64,000 nucleotides of DNA, from NCBI GenBank assembly GCA_050633325.1, contig JBOEGH010000004.1, positions 1 through 64,000 on the forward strand, written 5' to 3'. This DNA comes from UBA1672 sp050633325. Lineage in GTDB: Bacteria > Pseudomonadota > Alphaproteobacteria > Micavibrionales > Micavibrionaceae. Position 1 is the first letter of the stretch. Each line of letters opens with the position of its first letter. Below, in pieces: positions 34,744 to 44,800 of this stretch. The translations under genes were made by a program, and so were the position numbers. The notes beneath the pieces are model-generated. The model did no database searches, had not been told where the DNA came from, and was given only the letters and a program-made list of their open reading frames with translations.

Positions 34744-36054
34744 TTATTTAAATGCACGCTCTAATACTGCGCTTATATTCTTAATGTAAGCATCGTATGT
34801 GAAAATAGCATCCAGAGCATTTTTGTCAAGTTTTTCAGTGACTTGCAAATCATTCTCAAGCGCATTACGTAGTGTTAATGTACCTTTACCACTGCTTCTA
34901 TCTGCCCATACGGTCATTGCGGATTTTTGAACAATTCTGTAGGCATCTTCGCGTGAAATACCAGCTTGTGTTAAAGCAAGCATAGTGCGTTGTGAAAACA
35001 CAAGCCCACCAGTCATTTCTAAGTTATGTTCCATACGATCTGGATAGACTAACAATTTATCAATGATGCCTGCCAAACGGTTAAGCGCATAATCTGCAGA
35101 AATCAAAGCATCAGGAAGTATAGTGCGTTCAACTGCAGAATGAGATATATCACGTTCATGCCATAAAGCTACGTTCTCAAGGGCAGGGGTTACTGCTGCA
35201 CGGATAATGCGTGCTTGCCCAGTTAGGTTTTCTGTTCCAATTGGGTTGCGTTTATGTGGCATAGCTGATGAACCCTTTTGGTTCTTATCAAAATATTCTT
35301 CTGCTTCGCGTACTTCTGTGCGTTGCAAGTGACGTATTTCAACGGCGATATTTTCAATAGAGCTTGCAACCACACCAAGTGTAACAAAGAACATGGCATG
35401 GCGATCACGTGGAATAACTTGTGTTGCGACGGTTTCTGGTTTTAGTCCAAGCTTATCTGCAACATGTTGTTCTATCGACATGTCAGCTGTAGCATATGTA
35501 CCAACCGCACCTGATATAGTTATTGTGCTTACTTCTTCTTTTGCTTGGATCATGCGATCACGAGCACGTTTAAACGCGGCATAATGACCGGCTAGTTTCA
35601 TACCGAATGTTGTTGGTTCACCATGAATACCGTGCGAGCGTCCAATACAAAGGGTGTCCTTGTGCTCAAGTGAGCGTTTCTTAAGTGCGGCCATAACCTT
35701 TTCAAGGTCTGCTATTATTAGGTCTGCTGCTTGGGTAAGCATAACGGCAAAACTTGTATCAATAACATCTGAACTGGTCATCCCTTGGTGAACATAGCGA
35801 GAGTCTTCACCAACATATTCGGCAACAGAGGTCAAAAATGCGATAACGTCGTGTTTTACTTCGGCTTCTATTTCGTTGATACGATCAACATCGAAGTTGC
35901 CTTTTTCACGCAAAGCGATGGCAGCACTTTCGGGAACAGTTCCAAGCTCGGCCATTTTTTCTAACGCTAGTGTTTCCACCTCCAACCATATGCGAAACTT
36001 ATTTTCTTGTTCGAATATGCTGGTCATTTCAGGTCTGGCGTAGCGTGGTATCAT
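34744..36054 (-). CDS. purB: Adenylosuccinate lyase
   Basis: PurB acts twice in purine synthesis, splitting fumarate from SAICAR and from adenylosuccinate. The 436-residue protein has the fumarase-superfamily signature GSSAMPHKRNP and the N-terminal MIPRYARPEMTSIFEQENKF. Length is normal for the short bacterial type. It is upstream of bfr on the same strand with 21 bases between, so some co-transcription is likely. Confidence 0.96.
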   Translation of the reverse strand: MIPRYARPEMTSIFEQENKFRIWLEVETLALEKMAELGTVPESAAIALREKGNFDVDRINEIEAEVKHDVIAFLTSVAEYVGEDSRYVHQGMTSSDVIDTSFAVMLTQAADLIIADLEKVMAALKKRSLEHKDTLCIGRSHGIHGEPTTFGMKLAGHYAAFKRARDRMIQAKEEVSTITISGAVGTYATADMSIEQHVADKLGLKPETVATQVIPRDRHAMFFVTLGVVASSIENIAVEIRHLQRTEVREAEEYFDKNQKGSSAMPHKRNPIGTENLTGQARIIRAAVTPALENVALWHERDISHSAVERTILPDALISADYALNRLAGIIDKLLVYPDRMEHNLEMTGGLVFSQRTMLALTQAGISREDAYRIVQKSAMTVWADRSSGKGTLTLRNALENDLQVTEKLDKNALDAIFTYDAYIKNISAVLERAFK

Positions 36055-36127
36055 TTTTATTATTCCTCATCATTATCTGGATATATTGTTATTTGTATCT
36101 TCGTATTCATTTATACGGATCATCATT

Positions 36128-36150
36128 TATTCCTTGTTAGGTCAGGAATA
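36128..36150. repeat. Short inverted repeat upstream of purB
   Basis: TATTCCT (36128-36134) and AGGAATA (36144-36150) form a perfect 7-base inverted repeat with a 9-base spacer in the purB upstream region. No T run follows on either strand, so it is not a terminator. It could be an operator; no regulator is known. Confidence 0.3.
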
Positions 36151-36228
36151 TAAATGACTTAAGTTAAATCAAACTAATATTCGCCCAGAACTTATTAGAT
36201 TTTTGATACAGGATCAAGTGATGCTTTT

Positions 36229-36897
36229 TTAGTTGCTTAACTTGATAACATCTTCTACCGGAACAATTTCGTTATCCGAAAAAACTTTGCCAGGTGGTAG
36301 GGGGAGATTTTTACCTTTTACGCCTTTACCGTTATCAAAGATTACTTCGTATCCTTTATAAATTCCTGTAATTAGTGTTATTGCGATTAATAACCAGAAG
36401 GTGTTTTTCATGCCATGCGTAGATACTGTCCATGCCATCATGCTAAATCCTAATATTACAAAAATGGTGGCCATTTTTAATTTAGATGGGTCATTTGCCA
36501 CATATACATCATCAAAGCCTTTTGCCGGGCAAACTATTACCTCTATTTGCTGTCCTGTCTTGTATCCCTTGTTTTTGTTAAGGCCATCACTGGATAATTC
36601 TTTGCGTTTATTTCCATTTTCGTCCAGATATTCAAAAACAAGGTAGTTATCATGCTTTACCTTTTCAACTTCTTTGCCGTCTCTTATTTTTTTCTTTACT
36701 CTGGTTCTGTGTATTGCACCAATAATTGTAGCAGTCGTTACGCGGCCTTTTACTTTTGCATATAACATTATTGTAAAAATGATGGCTCCGATTATGAACA
36801 GTATTAGGCCAATGAGGAATGATGTAGCCGTGAAGTTAATGAATAACCCTTCGAACAGGTTGATGATCAGTTTTATTGCCTCTTTTAATATATCCAT
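36229..36897 (-). CDS. DUF3592-like membrane protein
   Basis: This 222-residue protein has two or three membrane segments. One is near the N-terminus (FLIGLILFIIGAIIFTIMLYA), and a pair is after 140 (MATIFVILGFSMMAWTV and FWLLIAITLITGIYKGY). Between them is a beta-rich domain, with VFEYLDENGNKRKELSS and KGYKTGQQIEVIVCPAKGFDDVYV, the pattern of DUF3592 proteins. Function unknown. Confidence 0.6.
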   Translation of the reverse strand: MDILKEAIKLIINLFEGLFINFTATSFLIGLILFIIGAIIFTIMLYAKVKGRVTTATIIGAIHRTRVKKKIRDGKEVEKVKHDNYLVFEYLDENGNKRKELSSDGLNKNKGYKTGQQIEVIVCPAKGFDDVYVANDPSKLKMATIFVILGFSMMAWTVSTHGMKNTFWLLIAITLITGIYKGYEVIFDNGKGVKGKNLPLPPGKVFSDNEIVPVEDVIKLSN

Positions 36898-36914
36898 GGA
36901 TTCCTATAAAAATA

Positions 36915-37697
36915 TCATTTTTTATTAAAGATATAGCGGCCATTTTGGGCTTTTACCTTTGCGGGCGTACTATACCTTTCAAAGTGATCGTAACCTTCTT
37001 TCAGGTTTTGCCAGAAAGGATACCACTTAGATGCACGGCGTGCATACATGTTTTCGTGGCTCATGCGGAATGGATAAATATGTATGGGGATAGACTTGTT
37101 ACCATATTTAAAGTTTTGTTCAACGATTAGATAAATTTCTGCGATACTTTTGTCTGTCATTGCAAGGCATCCAACTGATACACAATTACCGTGGATCATT
37201 AATAAAGATCCGGTGCGACCATGTGATCGGTCATATTCATTAGGAAATCCTATATTAAAAGAAAGGAAATATTGACTGTTTGGGTTAAGGCGGTCTTTTG
37301 TAACGTTATAAAACCCTTCAGGTGTTTGTTTGTCACCTTCTTTTAATTTAGGTCCTAAAACGCCGGATTTACTGCATATATTGTATGTTTTGAACAGGTC
37401 GTATTGGTTGCTGTAACTGCTTTTGACCCATAGTTCTAATTTCATTTCAGACTTGAATGCGCGGATTAACATCGGGTTATCCATGCTCATACCTTTAATA
37501 ACCATTTCAGTACGAAGGACTGAGAAGTTTTTATCGCGTATGCTTTCAAGTTGTTTGTTTACTGGCTTGGGTTGTATCTTCGCATTACGTAGTGGCGGAG
37601 GAGACGCAGTACGCCTTGTCTCAGGTGTACAAGCAGCAGATAAAAACAGAACAATAGTAAGTAATATTGTCAAAATTACGGGGGGCCATATATACAT
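36915..37697 (-). CDS. YafK-like L,D-transpeptidase-fold lipoprotein
   Basis: The 260-residue protein has a lipoprotein signal with LSAAC (C23) and a YkuD-type catalytic domain. The active-site motif is MIHGNCVSVGCLAM, with H169 and the nucleophile C177. The sequence around it (LFKTYNICSKSGVLGPKLKEGD and PEGFYNV) fits the YafK subgroup. E. coli YafK (DpaA) detaches the Braun lipoprotein from peptidoglycan, so a role in outer membrane to cell wall links is plausible here. Its ATG overlaps the radC stop by one base (TAATG). Confidence 0.83.
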   Translation of the reverse strand: MYIWPPVILTILLTIVLFLSAACTPETRRTASPPPLRNAKIQPKPVNKQLESIRDKNFSVLRTEMVIKGMSMDNPMLIRAFKSEMKLELWVKSSYSNQYDLFKTYNICSKSGVLGPKLKEGDKQTPEGFYNVTKDRLNPNSQYFLSFNIGFPNEYDRSHGRTGSLLMIHGNCVSVGCLAMTDKSIAEIYLIVEQNFKYGNKSIPIHIYPFRMSHENMYARRASKWYPFWQNLKEGYDHFERYSTPAKVKAQNGRYIFNKK

Positions 37698-38401
37698 TAT
37701 ATCAACCCTTCGTTACGGAAAGACGTGTAGCCGTTGCGAGCAATAATAATGTGGTCATGAATTGTTATTTCAAATGGTTGTGCCGCGGCAATTATTGCAT
37801 TTGTCATGTTTATATCCGCAGGTGATGGTTTGGGATCGCCGCTAGGGTGATTATGCATAAGTATAAGGGCTGTTGCACCTAATTCAAGGCTGCGTTTCAT
37901 AATTTCCCGAGGATATGCAGGGGTGTGGTCAACTGTTCCTGACCCTTGGATTTCATCTGCGATAAGCTCGTTCTTTTTATTCATGAATAATATTCGAAAA
38001 TGCTCTTTCTTTTCATGTGCCATTGTCATATGGCAATAATCCATCAGCCGTGTCCAATTATTCAGAATTGGTTTTTGCATTAATTCCTGCTTTATCATGC
38101 GTTCAGAAATTGCGGTTACTGTTTTGATTGCGGTGGCTACGTTCTCACTGATGCCATCTATTTTTGTAAGGTCGTTGTGGGATGAACTCATTAGTTCAGG
38201 AAGAGAACCAAATTCAGATAACAAGGTTTTTGCCAGTTCTTTTACATCACGACGAGGAATTGCCATGAATAACAGTAACTCCAGTAATTCATAATCTTGT
38301 AATGAATTTGCGCCTGACCCAACAAAGCGATCTCTCAAGCGTTGCCTGTGACCTGCATAGTGAGGCTTTTTCTTTTCTTGTTTTCCGAATAAATCGGTCA
38401 T
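37697..38401 (-). CDS. radC: RadC-family JAB/MPN-domain protein
   Basis: The 234-residue protein has an N-terminal helix-hairpin-helix-like part (LRDRFVGSGANSLQDYELLELLL) and the C-terminal JAMM metal site MHNHPSGDPKPSPAD. RadC proteins were once linked to DNA repair, but their role is unresolved. It is translationally coupled to the YafK-like gene and lies 13 bases after map. Confidence 0.92.
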   Translation of the reverse strand: MTDLFGKQEKKKPHYAGHRQRLRDRFVGSGANSLQDYELLELLLFMAIPRRDVKELAKTLLSEFGSLPELMSSSHNDLTKIDGISENVATAIKTVTAISERMIKQELMQKPILNNWTRLMDYCHMTMAHEKKEHFRILFMNKKNELIADEIQGSGTVDHTPAYPREIMKRSLELGATALILMHNHPSGDPKPSPADINMTNAIIAAAQPFEITIHDHIIIARNGYTSFRNEGLI

Positions 38402-38414
38402 CTAAGTAATAGCC

Positions 38415-39263
38415 CTAATTATATGGTGGTTTCGTTAGACCTTTTGGAGACAGTGTAAATATTTCAAATCCATTTTCTGTTACTGCTAAAGAGTGTTCGA
38501 ACTGTGCAGATAGTGATTTGTCGCGTGTTACCGCAGTCCACCCATCGGTTTTTAGAACTTTGGTTGCGTAGTGCCCTGCATTTATCATTGGCTCTATTGT
38601 AAAGAACATTCCGGGTTTTAATACTGTGCTATGTATTTTTTTCTTTGCCAGTTTTTCAGGTTCTATTCCGTAATGCATAACAGATGGCGGCGCGTGAAAT
38701 GAACGTCCTAAACCATGTCCACAGAAGTCACGCACAACTGAGAAGCGCTGCTTTTCTGCTACTTGCTGTATTGCGTAACCAATATCGTTTAAGGTTGCGC
38801 CTGGTTTTACAGCTTCAATTCCTGCCATCATTGAATCATATGTTGCATCACAAAGTCTGCGTGCTTTTACTGATATTTTATCACCTACAAAATACATGCG
38901 TGAAGTATCACCGTGCCAGCCATCAAGAATTACTGTGACATCTATGTTTACAATATCGCCATCACGCAGTTTCTTTTCGTTTGGTATCCCATGACAGACG
39001 ACGTGATTTATAGATGTGCAAATAGATTTAGGAAAAGGGGTGGGGCCGCCACCTTGGTAATTTAACGGCGCCGGTATAGCACCCGCCTTAGTACAATGAT
39101 CGTGGCATAAACGATCCAGTTCTTCTGTTGTTACACCGGGAACAACATGGTCTGTAATCATATCCAGAATTTCTGCCGCCAATTGTCCTGCCTTACGCAT
39201 ACCTTCGAAGTCTTCAGGGGTATGGAGTTGTATTCCTTCGGCAGTGAAACGTGGGCTTGTCAT
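38415..39263 (-). CDS. map: Methionine aminopeptidase, type I
   Basis: This enzyme removes the N-terminal methionine from new proteins. The product has about 282 residues, with the metal ligands in recognisable blocks: NIDVTVILDGWHGDTSRMY, GHGLGRSFH, FFTIEPMI and QFEHSLAVTE. The start is set at ATG 39263, with AAGGA eight bases upstream; an in-frame start 27 bases earlier lacks a site. The likely order of transcription is map, radC, then the YafK-like gene. Confidence 0.95.
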   Translation of the reverse strand: MTSPRFTAEGIQLHTPEDFEGMRKAGQLAAEILDMITDHVVPGVTTEELDRLCHDHCTKAGAIPAPLNYQGGGPTPFPKSICTSINHVVCHGIPNEKKLRDGDIVNIDVTVILDGWHGDTSRMYFVGDKISVKARRLCDATYDSMMAGIEAVKPGATLNDIGYAIQQVAEKQRFSVVRDFCGHGLGRSFHAPPSVMHYGIEPEKLAKKKIHSTVLKPGMFFTIEPMINAGHYATKVLKTDGWTAVTRDKSLSAQFEHSLAVTENGFEIFTLSPKGLTKPPYN

Positions 39264-39345
39264 GTTTATTCCTTTTGCAAATGCTGTCATATTTTATCTA
39301 CACATGTTAAATATATCTTTGTGTGAGATGTGTAAAGAAGATTGG

Positions 39346-40086
39346 ATGAATTCAATGTCTAAGCAATATACTGCGGCAATGGTTGTAATTGGTAATGAGA
39401 TACTTTCGGGGCGAACACAGGATCTTAACATTAATTATGTCGCCAATAAACTTGTAGATTGTGGGGTTACCCTATCTGAAGTTAGGGTTATTCCTGATTT
39501 AGAAGATGTGATTGTAACAACCCTTCGTGAATTACATGAAAAATTTGATTATATATTCACTAGTGGCGGTATAGGGCCAACGCATGATGATATCACCGCG
39601 GAAAGTGTTGCCAAAGCTTTTGATGTTGAGGTTAAAGAGAATGAAGAAGCTAGGGCGTTATTATTAGATCATTATGGAGAAGATGGTTTGAACTCCTCGC
39701 GTTTGCGTATGGCAAGAGTTCCAGTTGGTGCGGAACTGATCCCAAATGTTGTGTCTGCCGCACCCGGTTTTGTGATTAAAGGAACATATGTAATGGCAGG
39801 AGTACCGCGTATTATGCAAGCAATGATGGATCATGTTGCTTGCAATATAAAGGGAGGGGATGTTGTTAAATCAAAAACGGTTTCCTGCAACCTTACTGAA
39901 AGCGTGATCGCTTCGAAATTATCGGAGATACAGGATAAATGGGAGCAAGTTGATATCGGCAGTTATCCATATTTTAAAGATGGTGTGTTGGGGGTGAATG
40001 TTGTTTTGAGATCACATGTTGAAAGTGATCTTGAGCATGCCGCAAGTGATGTTTCAAGGATGGTTGAGGGGTTAATATGCCCCTGA
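39346..40086 (+). CDS. Molybdopterin-binding (CinA N-terminal-type) domain protein
   Basis: The product of about 246 residues consists of a MoCF/CinA-type domain: MVVIGNEILSGRTQDLNINYVANKL, FTSGGIGPTHDDITAESVAKAF and VMAGVPRIMQAMMD. It lacks the C-terminal nicotinamide-nucleotide amidase half of full CinA. In alphaproteobacteria such short proteins are common and their role is unproven. ATG 39346 or 39355 may be the start. Its last 15 bases overlap the end of the convergent sugar transferase gene. Confidence 0.85.
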   Translation: MNSMSKQYTAAMVVIGNEILSGRTQDLNINYVANKLVDCGVTLSEVRVIPDLEDVIVTTLRELHEKFDYIFTSGGIGPTHDDITAESVAKAFDVEVKENEEARALLLDHYGEDGLNSSRLRMARVPVGAELIPNVVSAAPGFVIKGTYVMAGVPRIMQAMMDHVACNIKGGDVVKSKTVSCNLTESVIASKLSEIQDKWEQVDIGSYPYFKDGVLGVNVVLRSHVESDLEHAASDVSRMVEGLICP

Positions 40087-41562
40087 ACCGTATATAACAA
40101 CGCGCAGTGTTTTGATTAATATAACTATATCTCCCCATAGAGACCAATTACGTACATACCACCCGTCCCAATATACACGACGGTCAAAACTTGCGTCGCT
40201 ACGGCCACTGACTTGCCATAGGCCTGTTATTCCTGGGCTTACTTTGTAATAAAGATTTATTGTTTCACCAAATAATTCTACCTCATCGTCTAATATAGGG
40301 CGAGGGCCAACCAAGCTCATATCTCCTATCAGAACATTCCAAAGTTGAGGTAATTCATCAATACTGGTTTTACGTATAATGCGTGCGGTTTTTGTAGTTA
40401 CCCTTGGGTCAGGTTGTTTTAGCTTTCTGAATTCTTCCCAATCGGCTTTTGATTGCGGGTCTTTCTCTAGTAACTCATGGAGAAGGTGGTCGGAGTTAGG
40501 CTCCATAGATTGAAATTTCCAACATTTAAATTTCTTGCCGTTTCTTCCTATTCGGTAACCGCCGTAAAAGCATGATCCACCTTGCCCCTCTAGTTTAAGG
40601 CAAGCCATTACAGTAAGCATTATTGGGGATAACAATAGCAGAGCAATTGCAGAGGCACTGATATCCATTAATCTTTTTATAAGTCGTCCTGTCGGCGATA
40701 ATATAGAAGTTTTGGCATGTAGAAGCATTATATCATAGCCAAAGAAATATCTGGGCTCCATCTCGAATAGGCTGACGCGTGATACGGGTGGAACAATTGC
40801 ATATAATGCTTTTAGATCAGTTAGAGTGTTTATTAATTTGTCCCTTTCTTCGCCGCGAAAGTTTTCTAATGAAATAACAAAGAAGCTATCCATGTTTTTT
40901 TCTATATAACTTTGGTAATCAATCCTGCCTTTTATAACCTCCATATCTTCATATTGCGCAGGTATAGAACTAAAATTCAGGTCTTTGTCATCGTCTAATA
41001 TTACTGTGCGTATATCGTACCCAGTGTATTTGTCCGCGCTGAATGCAAACAGGCTGTCTGTTACTGTGTCTATGTCACCTATTATAACAGTGGGTATTCG
41101 CCATATGCCTTTGCCACGGGAAACTGCATACACAATCTGCCTACCAATGAGGGTTAGAAAGAATACGTAAACCCAACTGAAGCCAATTAGTAAACGAGAA
41201 AATGACATATCTAAAGCAAACCTTATGAAGCCATCCATTATAAATGCGATAAGACAAATACTAAGAATGTTTTGAACTTGGCTCCACCAAGGGACGCGTT
41301 GTGTATAATGACCTTTTGAAAAGAAAATATATAAAACGATGGGACACATCCAAACAAAGAATAAATCTTGGATCGCGCTGTAATCGGATAAAGGCTTGTT
41401 ATATATTTCAGGAAGGATCAAATCCTTTAGAAATTGTGCGGTAAAAACGGCAAATACAAAAGACAAAATCATCGCAACTATGTCAGAAAAAATTAGTGTT
41501 GTACTGACTCTCTTTTTGACCAGCGTCCTTTTCTTTTCTTGTTTTTCTACGATAGGAGACAT
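40072..41562 (-). CDS. Polyprenyl-phosphate sugar phosphotransferase (WbaP/ExoY type)
   Basis: This membrane enzyme starts a polysaccharide repeat unit by moving a sugar phosphate to undecaprenyl phosphate. The N-terminal half has four or five membrane spans, then a soluble domain. The C-terminal bacterial sugar transferase domain reads KRLMDISASAIALLLLSPIM, KFQSM, RKTSIDELPQLWNVLIGDMS, LVGPRP and SPGITGLWQVSGRSD. The start is uncertain: ATG 41562 has GAGAG upstream, and ATG 41574 is also possible. No other exopolysaccharide genes are in the window. It shares 15 bases with the convergent CinA-type gene. Confidence 0.9.
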   Translation of the reverse strand: MSPIVEKQEKKRTLVKKRVSTTLIFSDIVAMILSFVFAVFTAQFLKDLILPEIYNKPLSDYSAIQDLFFVWMCPIVLYIFFSKGHYTQRVPWWSQVQNILSICLIAFIMDGFIRFALDMSFSRLLIGFSWVYVFFLTLIGRQIVYAVSRGKGIWRIPTVIIGDIDTVTDSLFAFSADKYTGYDIRTVILDDDKDLNFSSIPAQYEDMEVIKGRIDYQSYIEKNMDSFFVISLENFRGEERDKLINTLTDLKALYAIVPPVSRVSLFEMEPRYFFGYDIMLLHAKTSILSPTGRLIKRLMDISASAIALLLLSPIMLTVMACLKLEGQGGSCFYGGYRIGRNGKKFKCWKFQSMEPNSDHLLHELLEKDPQSKADWEEFRKLKQPDPRVTTKTARIIRKTSIDELPQLWNVLIGDMSLVGPRPILDDEVELFGETINLYYKVSPGITGLWQVSGRSDASFDRRVYWDGWYVRNWSLWGDIVILIKTLRVVIYGSGAY

Positions 41563-41801
41563 TATTTCTCTCATTTTGGTTTTTAATGCGTAAAGTATTT
41601 TACTATTACTAAAATTATACAAAGAACAATTATAGGATATCATCAGAAGATAAATTAAGTGATGCTTATATATCCAGCATGTAACTTTTGTATTGTATTT
41701 AAACTAATATCACAAATACAAATTCACCCAAATTGTTGCAATGCGCACAAGTAAATGCGCATCTCATTTTTAGGCTATGATCTGGTAGAACCTGTATTCA
41801 A

Positions 41802-44800
41802 TTAAGATGGCGGGTTTTCCGCTGCATCTAACTTATCTTGATCTTCATTTTCTTTAGGCACGAGAGATAGTAAGTTCGCCTGTTTTGGACATATGTGCTC
41901 ACCTGAATTTTCTTCCATGCACATTTTGCACAAAAGGCAAGCCTCGGACATTGAATCTATATAGTTAACCGGGATATGAACTTTTTCAATGTCTATCGCT
42001 TCTGAATTTAGCGTGTCGCTGGTTTCCTGATGTTTGCTGATGAAGGATTCTATTTTTTCCGAGGCATAATTATATGCAGGTTTGGCAACAAACTTATTTG
42101 CTCCATAGGCGACTGTACCTGCACCATATCCCATTCCACCTAATCCTAAATGCGCAAATATTAAGTCATCAATCGGGTTTATAAGAAGGAATACACCGGT
42201 TGAACCTAAAACTCCAAGGCTGTATCCTGCATCCGGTACAATATTTTGTACTGTCTCTCCACCTATGCCTGCGGTATCCATTCCTGCTAAGGCTAATCCA
42301 GTTCCGATAAGAGCTAATCCAGCGTGTTTCTTATGTGGTATTTCTCTTATAGCCCCATGTGCGCCACGAGCTCCATAACTTATTTTATCCCATATAGGGT
42401 TACAAATTTGCTTTGTTCGTTCCCACGCGATTTTCATTGTAACATCCAGTTTTTCAACGGAGTTAGTTAGCGCATATGCCGCCTGTGTAAGGCCATTACG
42501 TTGATGCAGTTGAAGGTGAGGGAAGTCAACGCCACCGCCAATTTGGCTTCTTTGATATTGAAGGTCGGAAATACTCTGACTATATTGTTTGAAACTGTCT
42601 TTACGTGATTGAGTGTTGTATTGAGTTTGTCCTGCAAATGACAGGCGGTCAATCACTCTTTCCGATGGGGCTTCTCTATATATTGCATTATAAATATCAG
42701 AGTCATTGCTTAAGAATGCTTGTGCTTGCATTATCTTTTTTAGGTCTTTGTTTATGTGACGCTCAAACTCTTTTGGAGTTATTTTTTCATCTTGAACATC
42801 TTTAAGAGCCTGTGTGAATGAAACAATCTTACTATGTATAAAATTGTGGTAAGTTCTGTTTTCCTCATCCATATATCTGGATGAAACATCCATTGCCAAG
42901 TTGAACTTATGTAGAGCAGTCAAAGTAGGTTCAATATTGTCTGATGCAATATTGAAGTTATTTGTCAGGCCACCAAATACACGTTTTTTTGCATATGATA
43001 TTTCTTTTACGTTATCGGGAAGATCTGCCCTTATTTTTTCTTGTAAAATAGATGCTTGCGATAGTGATTCTATTATATCAGGTCTTGAGTCCAGTAATTT
43101 AAAGCGATCTTCATTGTTATCTAAGTGATTAGTTAATGTTTGTGAATTTTGTATGATTTCTTTGTGTAGGTCTTTTGTAGAGCTAGCCTTACGTTTCCAA
43201 AGTGATGCCGCCGCAATCCCTGCTAACAGTGGTATAGCAAAGCCACCTTTATCTGCTTCGTTCGCCAGAATTATAGTTTGCGGCTCAAAAATTGCTGTTA
43301 GGGCAGCAGCAGGAAGTGCCAATGGACGGTCTTTTATTGTTGCAATTGTAGAGTTTGCAAACCCATCAAAAAATCCAAAGATACGCTTCATACCATTTCT
43401 TGGTCCTGATGATAACGCCATAAGGCCAAGCGCAGCAATCATTGGCACATGTCCGATTGTGGTTTGGAATACGTTTACTTTAAATGTTTTGTCACCTGCG
43501 TCTATCGCACCATTGCTGGCGGATTTAAAGAAGGAGGCAGATTCGTTAACGGTACCGCCCAGTGCTTCTACTGTGTTTTCGGTTGCCAATTTTGCGATAT
43601 CAAGAAGTGATAGAGTAGTACCCGTTACGGCATTATCAATTGTAAAATGCTTGTATGCGCCCAATATGCCATAGTTATTGTGAACATAACTTGATAAATG
43701 TTGCATTTGTTCATCTGAAATATCCAAACCGTTATCACGAATAAGGTGAACGAACTCTTTTTTGTCTTCTTCTGTTAGTTTACTTAAGTCCAAATCTTCT
43801 ATCTGAGCGGCCGTATCACTTAGGCTGCCACCGTCATTGATGCTTCCCATTATATCGTCAAATGACATGGTGTCTGCAACATCAGAAGTGGATGCTCCTG
43901 TTGATGCTGCTTCGGTCATGGTATTTGCGGTTTCAAGTATCTGGTTTGCACCTTCAACATCGCCACCTGATTGCATGTAATAGGTTAGCCACGATAATAC
44001 CACTACTGAAGATATAAATTCTTTTTTAGATGCGAATGGGCGCTTATATATGTCTTGGAAAAAGTCGATAGTGTTATCGACAAATTCTGTAGACATTCGG
44101 CTCAGACCATCATGCCCTGTGCCCATTGTTCTTTCAAATACATCTATTACATCTTGCAAGTCGTCATCCAGATGCTCTGTTGCCATATTTTGCCCGGATA
44201 CAGATATATTTCCGATTATTTTTTGTACCTTGCGATAGCTTTGCGCGTGCTTTTCTTGCTCTTCTTTTGAAAGGCCGTCTATCTTTGGTAGTGATTCTTC
44301 TATGGCGCGTGCAATATTACGTTGGAAAGACAGAGTTTCTTGCAGCTCAGGGTCAAGGGCTATTGCTTCTATGTGCGCTTGTGTTGTGTGTTCTGCTGCT
44401 TTGAAATGTGATGCCACATCGTTTAGAACATTTACGCTCTCTACTACTTCGTTCAGTGTAGGGTCTTTTCTTTGCATGAAATAGTAATGTGCTTGACGTG
44501 CCTTCATTGCCTCTGATTCCAGCAATGGTGTTATTGCAGAATTTGCATATAACAAATCATGAAGCGTATTTTTCTTGTCATCAGCAATTGCAGCACCTTT
44601 TATAACTGATTTGTATATTGGTGAGTTTACGTCTTGAACTTCTGCTTCTATTCTTTCTATGATTTGCTCTACATGCTCTTGATGCCTCGTATCTTCAAGA
44701 AGTTCGATAAATTCAGGGTTTTGTAAATTGTCATGGGAAATGGCACAGAATTGATCCATTTCATCCATTGTTAAGTTAACTGTTCCGCCCAATATAACTT

